This document shows positions 16,726 to 25,600 of a stretch of 64,000 nucleotides of DNA, in pieces; within the stretch, counting starts at the first letter, position 1; each line of letters starts with the position of its first letter. The translations under genes were made by a program, and so were the position numbers. The notes below the pieces were generated by a model. That model saw only the letters and a list, made by a program, of their open reading frames with translations. It ran no database searches and had not been told where the DNA came from. This DNA comes from an uncultured Pseudomonadales bacterium (GTDB lineage: Bacteria > Pseudomonadota > Gammaproteobacteria > Pseudomonadales > Azotimanducaceae): NCBI GenBank assembly GCA_938036875.1, contig CALHVX010000029.1, positions 1 to 64,000 on the forward strand, in the 5' to 3' direction.

Positions 16726-17688
16726 TTAGTTGGCCGCAAGGCCTGGCGCTGCACGCGCGAGGCGAACCGTAGTACGGCGATTTTGCTGCTTACCCTGAAC
16801 GGTGCTATTGCTCGCGATTGGGTATCGATGTGCGTGGTAGCGCGTCACCAGTTTGACCTTGGGTACACCCAGCGCCTGGAGCTGGGCAGCCACCGCTTGC
16901 GCCCGTCGCTTGGACAGCCCTTGGTTATAACGCTCGGCGCCGCTGTTGTCCGTATGACCATCAATGTAGACCTTGTTCACGCTAGGGTCCGCTTGCACCA
17001 GCTTAGCAATCGCTTGCAGCCGAGGGATGGCAGCAGCACTTAGCTGATCTTTATCAACCTCAAACAAAACCCGTGACCGATCCAGCGCAGCAAAGCTAGC
17101 TAAACTGGCGGTCGTGCGCTGAAAACAAGCCATAAAACGGCGATAGGCGGCTCGAAAATTGATGGCGCTAATCTGCACCTGAACCGTAGAGCCACCATCA
17201 TAAAACCCTGGGTTGTGGAGCACCTGGTGGAAACCTGCATACAGGTCCATCAACATGCGGGTCGCTTGTGCATCAGCAGCACTAACCCCAGTGCCGGTTA
17301 CATGGTGTAAGTCATGCATGGGCTCATTTAGGGGGTACAGAGGATGCCAAGCAGGTGCCACACGGCTTAGCTGCACCGGCCCTGCTGCCAGCAGATCGCG
17401 CACGCCAACCAACTCAAAGGCGACCTCTCCGGACAAGGTAGTCACGAAGCGTGCGGTGCCATAAGCCACGGGAGATCGTTCCAATCGGCAGGTGCCATCT
17501 ACCTCATCAAACCGCCACTGCCCATTCAAGGATTCACCAAAGCGTGCTCGGGTCAGCGGATCGTCCATAGAGGCTAGCAGCCTATGGCTCGCCGGCTTCT
17601 CAGCGTGCGCCGGGTTGCAAAGGCAACTCAGCAGTCCCGCACTCAGGATGCAGAGCACGGACAATCCGTATTGTTGAAAAAACTTCAT
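16726..17688 (-). CDS. motY: MotY-like flagellar motor protein (OmpA family)
   Basis: Predicted outer part of the stator ring that stabilises sodium- or proton-driven MotAB-type stators. A signal peptide (MKFFQQYGLSVLCILSAGL...AHA) precedes an N-terminal beta-rich domain of about 170 residues, as in Vibrio MotY, and a C-terminal OmpA-like peptidoglycan-binding domain (YIDGHTDNSGAERYNQGLSKRRAQAV near 242). Two features support MotY over a generic OmpA protein: the sigma-28 promoter directly upstream, and the neighbours rnt and grxD, which flank motY in Pseudomonas. The signal peptide has a Cys-rich region (LLSCLCNPAHA), so a lipoprotein is not fully excluded. The start codon lies very close to the predicted transcription start. 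Confidence 0.85.
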   Translation of the reverse strand: MKFFQQYGLSVLCILSAGLLSCLCNPAHAEKPASHRLLASMDDPLTRARFGESLNGQWRFDEVDGTCRLERSPVAYGTARFVTTLSGEVAFELVGVRDLLAAGPVQLSRVAPAWHPLYPLNEPMHDLHHVTGTGVSAADAQATRMLMDLYAGFHQVLHNPGFYDGGSTVQVQISAINFRAAYRRFMACFQRTTASLASFAALDRSRVLFEVDKDQLSAAAIPRLQAIAKLVQADPSVNKVYIDGHTDNSGAERYNQGLSKRRAQAVAAQLQALGVPKVKLVTRYHAHRYPIASNSTVQGKQQNRRTTVRLARAAPGLAAN

Positions 17689-17697
17689 ATGCCAAGT

Positions 17698-17724
17698 CTA
17701 TCGGCGCGCTGGGCCAAATCTTTA
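17698..17724 (-). promoter_or_regulatory. Sigma-28 (FliA) flagellar promoter of motY
   Basis: On the minus strand the sequence reads TAAAGATT, eleven bases, then GCCGATAG. The FliA consensus is TAAAGTTT-N11-GCCGATAA, so each half matches 7 of 8 and the spacing is exact. The -10 ends only nine bases before the motY ATG, so the transcript would have almost no leader. Confidence 0.85.
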
Positions 17725-17946
17725 CGCCAAACGGCGCATCCTCGGCGGTAATCCCGGCAGCGCCCTGAACGGACAGGCAAATACCTCGGCACACCGAATC
17801 AAAGTCTAAGCCCGTCGGCCAAAAACAAACAACGACGTCACACGGGTTTGGATTAGGCGACATTTTTTTGGCTAAAAGCGTTAATAGTTCCACGAATAAC
17901 CAGCTTCACATGAATTCAAAGCACAAAGCCATGCTAGAGTTTACCC

Positions 17947-18576
17947 ATGGATATGAGTGCACGTTTTCGCGGCTTTTTGCCCGTTGTTATCGATATTGAA
18001 ACCGGTGGTTTTAACGCCCGCCGCCACGCGGTGCTGGAAATTGCCGCTGTCTTCGTAGAGTTCAATGGGGATCGCCTGCGCCCTTGCGGCAGCTGGGAAC
18101 ACGCGGTTAAGCCCTACCCAGGCAGCCAAATAGAAGAAGCTTCGCTTAAAGTGACGGGGATTAACTTAGATGACCCGAACCGCAACCCGATGAGCGAAAA
18201 CGAAGCGTTGCTGAGCTTGTTCAAAGAGGTCCGCGCCGAGGTAAAACGTCAAGGTTGCCATCGCGCCATCATGGTGGCTCACAACGCTATGTTTGATCAG
18301 CAATTTTTGCAGCAGACCATCGAGCGCACTAACCACAAGCGAAGTCCATTCCATCCCTTTAGCTTTATCGATACCGCATCCATCTCGGCCATCGCCTACG
18401 GACATACGGTGCTGGCAGAGGCTTGCCGTCGTGCGCAAATTGAGTTCGATGGGGAGCAGGCGCACAGCGCCCTTTACGATGCTCAGCGAACGGCAGAGCT
18501 ATTCTGCTCGGTGGTGAACGGCTTCCCGTTCGACGAACGCCTACTCACCCCAAGCAACAACGGCGATCAAGACTAG
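17947..18576 (+). CDS. rnt: Ribonuclease T
   Basis: 3'-5' exonuclease that matures the ends of tRNA and other stable RNAs. DEDD-family motifs are in place: VIDIETGGFNARRHAVLEIA near residue 15, MVAHNAMFDQQFL near 110, and HSALYDAQRTAELF near 172 with the catalytic His and Asp. Length 209 residues, normal for Rnt. The basic residues used for substrate binding are visible in NHKRSPFHPFSFIDT. It is transcribed away from motY across a 258-base gap. Confidence 0.95.
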   Translation: MDMSARFRGFLPVVIDIETGGFNARRHAVLEIAAVFVEFNGDRLRPCGSWEHAVKPYPGSQIEEASLKVTGINLDDPNRNPMSENEALLSLFKEVRAEVKRQGCHRAIMVAHNAMFDQQFLQQTIERTNHKRSPFHPFSFIDTASISAIAYGHTVLAEACRRAQIEFDGEQAHSALYDAQRTAELFCSVVNGFPFDERLLTPSNNGDQD

Positions 18577-18608
18577 CAGCAGCGCAGCTCACCAAACGCC
18601 GCTTCGAC

Positions 18609-18962
18609 TTACGCCTCGGCGTCACCTTCCGCTGCTTGAGCGCGGGCGGATGCTTCTTTGATCAGCGGTTTCAACTCACCCGCTTCAAACATCTCCGTGA
18701 TGATGTCGCAGCCACCAACCAATTCGCCTTCCACAAACAACTGAGGAAAGGTCGGCCAGTTCGAGTAACCGGGCAAAGTAGCGCGGATGTCAGGGTTGCT
18801 AAGAATGTCCACATAAGCAAAACGCTCACCACATTCCACCAAGCAATTGATGGTTTGCGCTGAAAATCCACATTGCGGCGCTTGGGGTGAACCCTTCATG
18901 TACAAAATGATGGGGTTGGACTCAATCTGGTCCTTGATGTTGTCTACTACTGCGTCGGTCAT
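18609..18962 (-). CDS. grxD: Monothiol glutaredoxin
   Basis: Glutaredoxin of the Grx4 class that binds a [2Fe-2S] cluster with glutathione and serves in cluster trafficking. The active site is CGFS in PQAPQCGFSAQTINCL near residue 30; the glutathione-binding WPTFPQLFVEGELVGGCD follows near 70. The ORF track starts 44 codons too early; the ATG at 18962 has AAGGTGA upstream and gives the normal 117 residues. The region between it and divergent patB holds a 14-base-period direct repeat. Confidence 0.94.
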   Translation of the reverse strand: MTDAVVDNIKDQIESNPIILYMKGSPQAPQCGFSAQTINCLVECGERFAYVDILSNPDIRATLPGYSNWPTFPQLFVEGELVGGCDIITEMFEAGELKPLIKEASARAQAAEGDAEA

Positions 18963-19022
18963 GCTGTCACCTTGGTTTCTTGCGCCGTTGTTAAATGGAA
19001 TGATCGGTTGGCTATACTTTGC

Positions 19023-19048
19023 AATGCATGCGTGGGAATGCATACGTG
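19023..19048. repeat. Tandem 14-base direct repeat between grxD and patB
   Basis: AATGCATGCGTG recurs as AATGCATACGTG fourteen bases later (11 of 12 identical). It lies in the 133-base divergent intergenic region next to TATACT sequences that could be -10 elements for either gene. A regulator-binding site is possible. Confidence 0.4.
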
Positions 19049-19095
19049 ATTGACACCAGTATACTACAAGCTGTCTGCGCATCACGAACCACACT

Positions 19096-20280
19096 ATGAC
19101 CGCATCACCTCAATCTGATCTAAGCATAGAACCGGGGCATTTTGACCGGATAATCGACCGCACCGGCACCAGCGCGACCAAAGTTCAGAAATACGCGGGC
19201 CAAGATGTCCTACCGTTTTGGATTGCGGATATGGATTTCGAGACACCCGAATTCATCCACCAAGCCATAGCCAAACGGCTAGAGCATCCCATTTTAGGCT
19301 ACACGGATGTACCCAAGGCGCTTTACGCGCAAGCCTGCGATTGGCTGTTCAAAGCCCATGGCTGGCGGGTGCCCACGGAATGGTTGGTCTGGCTTCCTGG
19401 GGTTGTGCCCGGGCTGAACCTAGCAACTCGCGCCACCGTAGATACTGGCAGCCTGGTCCTACCGACCCCGGTGTATTACCCGTTCCGAGAGGTCGCTCAT
19501 AACCAAGGGGTGCCCAGTACCGAGCTACCCCTGGTGCGGCACAACAATCGGTGGATCATGGACCTCGATGCTATGGCCGAGCGGCTGCCCGCCGATGCCC
19601 AGACCTTGCTGTTGTGCAACCCACAAAACCCGACCGGTCGTGCTTACACAGTCCCAGAGCTGCAGGCGCTGATCCGGTTCTGTCAGAGTCACAACCTGAC
19701 CCTGTGTAGCGATGAGATTCACTCCCAGCTGCTATTGGATGAAACCGCAACACACACCCCCATCGCCAGCCTAGATTCAGATTTTGCCCAGCAAACCATA
19801 AGCCTGTACGCCCCAACCAAAACCTACAATATGCCAGGGCTAAGCAGCGCCTTTGCGGTGATCCCTAATGCAGACCTCAGGCAGCGCTTTCGAGATGCAC
19901 GTGCTGGCATGGTCTCAAGCCCCAGCGTGCTGGCTTACGCAGCAGCCAGCGCGGCCTTCACCTATGAGGGCAATTGGCGCCACGAGTTGTTGCGCTACCT
20001 AAGGTCGAATCACCAACAACTGCAAAACCTCATTGCCGCTGAACTGCCCGGCCGCGCCACACCCGTGGAGGCCACCTACCTAGCCTGGATGGATCTCACC
20101 GAGTTTGGCATTGAAGATATTCACGGCTATTTTCTAGAACAGGGGCTAGGCTTATCGGATGGTGCAGCCTTCGGCTTACCTGGGTTTGCCCGGTTTAATT
20201 TTGCCTGCCCTGCACCGGTACTAGAAAGAGGCCTAGAACGGTTGCAAACCGCACTACGACGGCTAGCAAAAGACCATTGA
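19096..20280 (+). CDS. PatB/MalY-type PLP lyase or aminotransferase
   Basis: Fold-type I PLP enzyme of the cystathionine beta-lyase PatB/MalY group (C-S lyase producing homocysteine, or cysteine desulfhydration). The 394 residues show WIADMDFETPEFI near 41, CNPQNPTGRAY near 175, CSDEIHSQL near 210 with the PLP-contacting Asp, and the PLP lysine in LYAPTKTYNMPGL near 240. It is divergent from grxD and ends at a strong terminator, so it is probably monocistronic. PatB versus aminotransferase activity cannot be told from motifs alone. Confidence 0.85.
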   Translation: MTASPQSDLSIEPGHFDRIIDRTGTSATKVQKYAGQDVLPFWIADMDFETPEFIHQAIAKRLEHPILGYTDVPKALYAQACDWLFKAHGWRVPTEWLVWLPGVVPGLNLATRATVDTGSLVLPTPVYYPFREVAHNQGVPSTELPLVRHNNRWIMDLDAMAERLPADAQTLLLCNPQNPTGRAYTVPELQALIRFCQSHNLTLCSDEIHSQLLLDETATHTPIASLDSDFAQQTISLYAPTKTYNMPGLSSAFAVIPNADLRQRFRDARAGMVSSPSVLAYAAASAAFTYEGNWRHELLRYLRSNHQQLQNLIAAELPGRATPVEATYLAWMDLTEFGIEDIHGYFLEQGLGLSDGAAFGLPGFARFNFACPAPVLERGLERLQTALRRLAKDH

Positions 20281-20316
20281 AGTTGACCTAGGTTCTGGTA
20301 GGCTTTCTTGTTTGAT

Positions 20317-20337
20317 AGGCAGCTCGGGCTGCCTTTT
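20317..20337 (+). terminator. Rho-independent terminator after the PatB-type gene
   Basis: AGGCAGC, a four-base loop TCGG, then GCTGCCT followed by a T tract (TTTT including the last stem base). A 7-base-pair perfect stem 37 bases after the stop codon. Confidence 0.8.
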
Positions 20338-20415
20338 GCGTTTCTGGAAGTTTCCAAATCCAGCCAGGATAGCAACCGGCATTTCGCCTAGATTGACGAC
20401 AAAGGATCGGCCCTG

Positions 20416-21576
20416 ATGAGCCATTTAATGCAAACCTATAAACGCATGCCCGTGGCTTTTGCCCGTGGCGAGGGTGCCTATCTTGAGGACACTAACGGCA
20501 AGCGCTATTTCGATGCCTTGACCGGCATTGCGGTTTGCGGGCTGGGCCATGCCCACCCACGGCTTGCAGCAACCATTGCAGCTCAGGCCGGCAACCTGCT
20601 CCACACCTCCAATTTGTACGAGATACCTGAGCAAGAACGCTTGGCCAGCCGCTTATGTGAGCGGTCAGGGATGGAGCGCGTATTTTTCGCCAACTCTGGC
20701 GCGGAAGCCAACGAAGCGGCCATCAAGATTGCCCGTATCACGGGCAATCAACGTGGCATCAAACGCCCCACCATCATCGTACTCGACGACAGTTTTCACG
20801 GTCGCACTATGGCCACGCTAACGGCCACCGGTAACCGCAAAGTGCACGCGGGTTTTGAACCGCTGCTCACCGGTTTTGTGCGCGCACCGTTTAACAACGT
20901 TGAAGCCATCAAGCTGATCGCGGCGAACAACCCTGACGTGGTTGCCATCATGGCGGAGCCGGTACTCGGCGAAGGTGGCATTGTGATACCGAACCCAGGT
21001 TACCTTGCCGAGCTACGTCAGATTTGTGACGACAACAATTGGTTTTTGATGTTGGATGAGGTCCAAACGGGCAACGCACGCACTGGTCGCTACTTTGCCT
21101 ATCAACACGAAGACATACTGCCCGACGTGGTCACCACCGCTAAAGGTCTAGGCAACGGTCTACCTATTGGTGCTTGCTTGGCGCGCGGTGCCGCCGCTAC
21201 GGCCCTGCAACCGGGCAACCACGGTTCAACCTACGGCGGCAATCCGCTAGTTTGCGCTGTGGCCAATGCCGTGCTCGACGAAATCGACGAAAACCAGCTA
21301 GAGCAGCGCGCTGCCGAGTTGGGTGAGCGTATCCAAACCGGTTTGCGTGAAGCACTACGCGGCAACAACGCTGTGCTTGAAGTGCGCGGTAAAGGGTTGA
21401 TGCTAGCAGTTGAGCTACGTGAGCCCTGCGGGCACCTAGTGGGGCAAGCGCTGGAAGCCGGCCTGCTGATCAACGTGACCCAAGACAGCATCGTGCGCCT
21501 ACTGCCACCACTGATTTTAACCAACGAAGAAGCCGACGACTTGGTGGCGCGCGTCGCCGCTCTCATTCACGGCTAA
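20416..21576 (+). CDS. argD: Acetylornithine aminotransferase
   Basis: PLP enzyme converting N-acetylglutamate semialdehyde to N-acetylornithine, fourth step of arginine synthesis; members often also act in lysine synthesis. The 386 residues have the class III signatures: FANSGAEANEAAIKIAR near 93, MLDEVQTGNARTGRYFAYQ near 212, and the PLP lysine in TTAKGLGNGLPIGA near 240. argF follows after 15 bases, making a two-gene arginine operon. AAAGGA lies upstream of the ATG. Confidence 0.94.
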   Translation: MSHLMQTYKRMPVAFARGEGAYLEDTNGKRYFDALTGIAVCGLGHAHPRLAATIAAQAGNLLHTSNLYEIPEQERLASRLCERSGMERVFFANSGAEANEAAIKIARITGNQRGIKRPTIIVLDDSFHGRTMATLTATGNRKVHAGFEPLLTGFVRAPFNNVEAIKLIAANNPDVVAIMAEPVLGEGGIVIPNPGYLAELRQICDDNNWFLMLDEVQTGNARTGRYFAYQHEDILPDVVTTAKGLGNGLPIGACLARGAAATALQPGNHGSTYGGNPLVCAVANAVLDEIDENQLEQRAAELGERIQTGLREALRGNNAVLEVRGKGLMLAVELREPCGHLVGQALEAGLLINVTQDSIVRLLPPLILTNEEADDLVARVAALIHG

Positions 21577-21591
21577 GTTGACCCACCTGCG

Positions 21592-22572
21592 ATGTCAAAA
21601 CCCATGCAAACAAAACAGACAAAAACACAGACAAAACGTGACTTTGTCACCCTACTCGACTGCTCACCAGAAGAGTTGAACCACATCATCACGCGCTCAC
21701 GCGACTGGCGCACCGCATTCAAGAACGAGCGCAACCCAAGCCTGCCCAACGCGCAAGAACGCTACGAGCCGCTGCGCGGTCGAACTGCAGGCCTGGTGCT
21801 TGAAGCCAACTCAACGCGCACCCGAGTAGGCTTCGAAGCAGGCATGCAGCAAATGGGTGGGCATGCTGTCATCTTAAAATCCGGTGATACCCAATTGGGC
21901 CGCGGTGAGCCGGTACGCGATATGGCGCGAGTCCTTTCTGAAATGCTGGACATCATTATCATCCGCACCTTAAGCCACGACATTGTGGAAGAGCTTGCCG
22001 AGTGGGCCAGCGTACCGGTGGTAAACGCGATGACCGATCGTTTTCACCCCTGCCAATTGTTGGCGGATGTGCAAACCTTTGAAGAGATGCGCGGACCCAT
22101 TAACGGCAAAACCGTCGCCTTTATTGGGGATGGCTACAACATGTGCCACTCCTACATAAATGCGGCCAAGCAATGGGGCTTCAACCTACGTATTGCTTGC
22201 CCAGAAGGCTTCGAGCCGGACCAAGAAGTGTTAGCTAGCGCGAGCAACTTCGTCCAAGTTTGTGAGAACGCGGCAACCGCGGTAGACGGAGTTGACCTAG
22301 TGGTGACCGACGTTTGGTCGTCTATGGGTCATGAAGCGGAGCAAGCTCAGCGCAATGCCAAATTTAAAGACTACCAAGTCAACGAGCAATTGCTTGAAGC
22401 GGCCAAACCGGACAGCTTGTTTATGCACTGCCTGCCAGCCCATCGGGGCGAAGAAATTAGTGAAACCTTGCTCGAAGATCCTCGCTCAGTGGTCTGGCAT
22501 GAAGCAGGAAATCGCTTACATAGCCAAAAAGCACTGGTGGAATTTTTGCTGTTAGGCCATACCAAGGTCTGA
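21592..22572 (+). CDS. argF: Ornithine carbamoyltransferase
   Basis: Condenses ornithine with carbamoyl phosphate to citrulline. Signatures: the carbamoyl-phosphate loop STRTRVGFEAGM near residue 72, FHPCQLLADVQT near 150, and the ornithine/catalytic Cys motif HCLPAHRGEEI near 280. The first 15 residues are a Lys/Thr/Gln-rich extension; an internal start at the second ATG would remove four of them. Length 326 residues. The anabolic role follows from coupling to argD, and argF also neighbours grxD in Pseudomonas. Confidence 0.94.
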   Translation: MSKPMQTKQTKTQTKRDFVTLLDCSPEELNHIITRSRDWRTAFKNERNPSLPNAQERYEPLRGRTAGLVLEANSTRTRVGFEAGMQQMGGHAVILKSGDTQLGRGEPVRDMARVLSEMLDIIIIRTLSHDIVEELAEWASVPVVNAMTDRFHPCQLLADVQTFEEMRGPINGKTVAFIGDGYNMCHSYINAAKQWGFNLRIACPEGFEPDQEVLASASNFVQVCENAATAVDGVDLVVTDVWSSMGHEAEQAQRNAKFKDYQVNEQLLEAAKPDSLFMHCLPAHRGEEISETLLEDPRSVVWHEAGNRLHSQKALVEFLLLGHTKV

Positions 22573-22580
22573 AGTAGAAG

Positions 22581-22599
22581 GCTCTAGCAACGCTAGAGC
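22581..22599. terminator. Hairpin between convergent argF and the c-di-GMP gene
   Basis: Perfect 8-base stem GCTCTAGC / GCTAGAGC with loop AAC, nine bases after the argF stop and 18 before the opposite gene's stop. There is only a TT after the stem, so it may be a weak bidirectional terminator. Confidence 0.45.
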
Positions 22600-22616
22600 T
22601 TGACCTAGGTCGCTAA

Positions 22617-25600
22617 CTAAAGTCGTAGCTCAGACAAGGGTTGCGGGCGATCAATGCCGTAGCCTTGAACGTAGTCCACTCCTATCTCACGCAGCTTTTC
22701 TAGCACCGCGTCGTTTTCGACAAATTCGGCGATGGTCTTCTTACCCATGTAGTGCCCAATCTCATTGATCGAACGCACCACCGCATAGTCACCAGGGTTG
22801 TCCACTATGTCGCGAACAAACACGCCGTCAATCTTGACGTAATCCACGGGCAGGTTGCGTAGGTAGGAATACGACGACAAACCGGTACCGAAGTCATCCA
22901 GTGAGAACTTACAACCAATGATCTTCATACGATTCATGAAATCGATGGCGTTGTCTAAGTTCGCTATCGCTGCGGTTTCTGTTATCTCAAAACAGATTTT
23001 GCCGGTTGGCGCTTGGGTTCGAGCAAACTGCTCTAACACAAAGTCTGGGAAGGTTTCATCGTTCACCGAGTGTCCGGAGACGTTGATGGAGAAGCCAGCA
23101 CACTTATCAAGCTCTGCTCGGTGCGAGGCAACCCAATCCATAACACGCGAGATCACCCAACGATCAACGGTACCCATACGGTTGTAGGTTTCAGCGGCTT
23201 GAATGAACTCGCTCGGTGGCATCATGTCACCCAACTCATCTTGCATGGTTAGCAAAATTTCGAAGTGATCGTTCATGCCGATGGCGTTGCTATTGCTGTT
23301 GGTATCCACCGGCGCAATACGCTGGCAATTCAACACCAAACGCTCATCATCCAACGCTTTGTCTAGCTGGGTTACCCACTCCATGATGCCGTGTCGCTGC
23401 ATCATGCGAGAATCGCCAAGCTCGTACTCTTGCATGCGGTTGCGCCCTGCATCTTTGGCTGAGTAACAAGCCTCATCTGCATGGCGCATTGCAACGTCAA
23501 CGCTTTCGGTTGACGCATCAACAAAGACCAGACCAATACTGGCAGACAGCGTATAGAAACGCTCTTCCCATTCAAACCGTTCTTCGCGTATTGCACCCAA
23601 GACCAGCTCGCTAGTATCGCGTGCAGCTTGGGTTTGCACATCGCGCAGCAACACACCGAACTCGTCCCCACCTAGCCGCGCAATATCACAGTCAAGATCG
23701 GTTAACTTACGGGTTAACGCATCACCAATTTGCTTCAGCAACTCATCACCGGCGGTATGCCCACTAGTGTTGTTAATAATTTTAAATTGATCCAAATCCA
23801 GATACAGCAGCGCATGCTGCATGTCACCATGCCGTGCACTGGCAATGGCGCTTTCAACACCGCGCTCAAACTCTTTGCGGTTAATCAGCTGGGTTAGGTC
23901 ATCGTGGCTGGCTTGATAGGCAAGCTGCGAGTGCATGTTTTCCAACATGCGCTGGCTAGCTCGCTCCATCAGCGGTAGATCGTAGTCATCAAGCAGCGTG
24001 ATCTGACCTTGGTGCAAACCATCACCCAACTCTTTGAGCGACAGCTCGCGAGTCTTGATCCCTTTGCGGTTGACCAAAACAAAGTTGCTCGACTCATCGC
24101 CAACGTAGGCCACAGTAAGAATCAATGGTCGCCCTTGGGAATCGCTGGTTGCCAGCCACTCCCCGACTTGGATTCGTCGAGCTCGCTCTACGGCTTTGGC
24201 CCAACTCTCGCGAACATTCGCATCATCGGTTTGCAACTCCGGATTGGAATCCGGCAGCAATCCATCTAAGCCTAAAGCAGTAGCCGTAGTGCCTTCAGGA
24301 ATCTGGGAAAAAGTCACCGGGCTCTTGTGACCAGCAGTATCGCCAACTAAGGCAGACGACAGCTTCATGATCAATGGCGTGCGTTTGCTTGGGTCAAACG
24401 AGATGCCGTTCAACCCGGATACAACGCCTTTGAGCAGCTTGTCCGGATCTTCATAGGCTTCATCACCAGGCTCAACTTTACCGCTGAGCTGGTCAATCAC
24501 TTTATCTACCGTTGCTAGGTTGTCACGCCACTCGTTGCTGTCTTGGCCACGTCGCAAATGCGTGTGCACCAACAAGTTGCGCCAGCCAGGATTCAGCAGT
24601 TGCAGCGCCAACTCCGGTACTTCTTTACCTTCCAGGCGTTCGCTGATCTCGTCTACTACCGCGCGTCGAGCGCGCGCTAGCTTCTGTTGTCCTTCGCTGG
24701 CACGAACCGTGCGTTCAACGTTACCGCGATAAGCGCGGGTTTGACGGTCAACCAGTGGATTGAGTTCATCCACCACTTCATCAAATACTTCTGGGTTGGA
24801 ATCGAACTCGGTAACAACCCGCTCTAACAGCTCATCAACTTTGCGGCCAACCTCACGATCGATCCCGTCTTTACTGTCGCGCGCGTTACCCAACCTGGCC
24901 AGTTGGTTCAACATTCTGACCGCGCTGTGGGGCTCGTTCGGGTCGTGCTCTAAAAATTCTCGATCTCGCGTTGCTAACTTGTGCAAGGTTAGCTCCAGAC
25001 GCTGAATCCATTGGCGGATCCCGTCTGTGATGAGCTGGTCATCGCGAAGCGAACCAACTAGCCCACCCATGACATCTAGGGTGTCGAAATCTTCTTCTGA
25101 AAATGACTTATCGCCATGCTGCTTGTGCAACACCTCCATCAGTCGAGGCTTTAGCCCGCCGCCTGATATAGGTTGATCACCCACCTCGTTTTCGATCACT
25201 GCCATCGCCTGCAGGATCTCGGCCTCATCAAACAACTCATGCTCTGGCGTATCTTGGGTTGCCAGCATCGGGTCGCGCTTGCCGGTGACGGCTTCGCGGG
25301 TAACGCGATTCACATTCAAGATATTGCGCGCGGTGGATACCGCTTGCGGGGTACCACCCACTTCATCAAAAGGGTTATAGCCGGGTTTATTGGTATGTAT
25401 GCCATCCGCAGCCAGCGCCGCTTCGCGAACGGCCGTGTCCATCTCTTGGTAGACCTGAGGTTCAACCCGCACGCCACTGGTAGAGCGCCGAATCTGACCT
25501 TGCACCAAGGCTTCGCGCAAATCTTCTAACGACGGGAAGGCACCCGACTCTTCTAGCAATTGGTTTAACGCAGCGTAGATGTTGCCCAGCACCGGCATCA

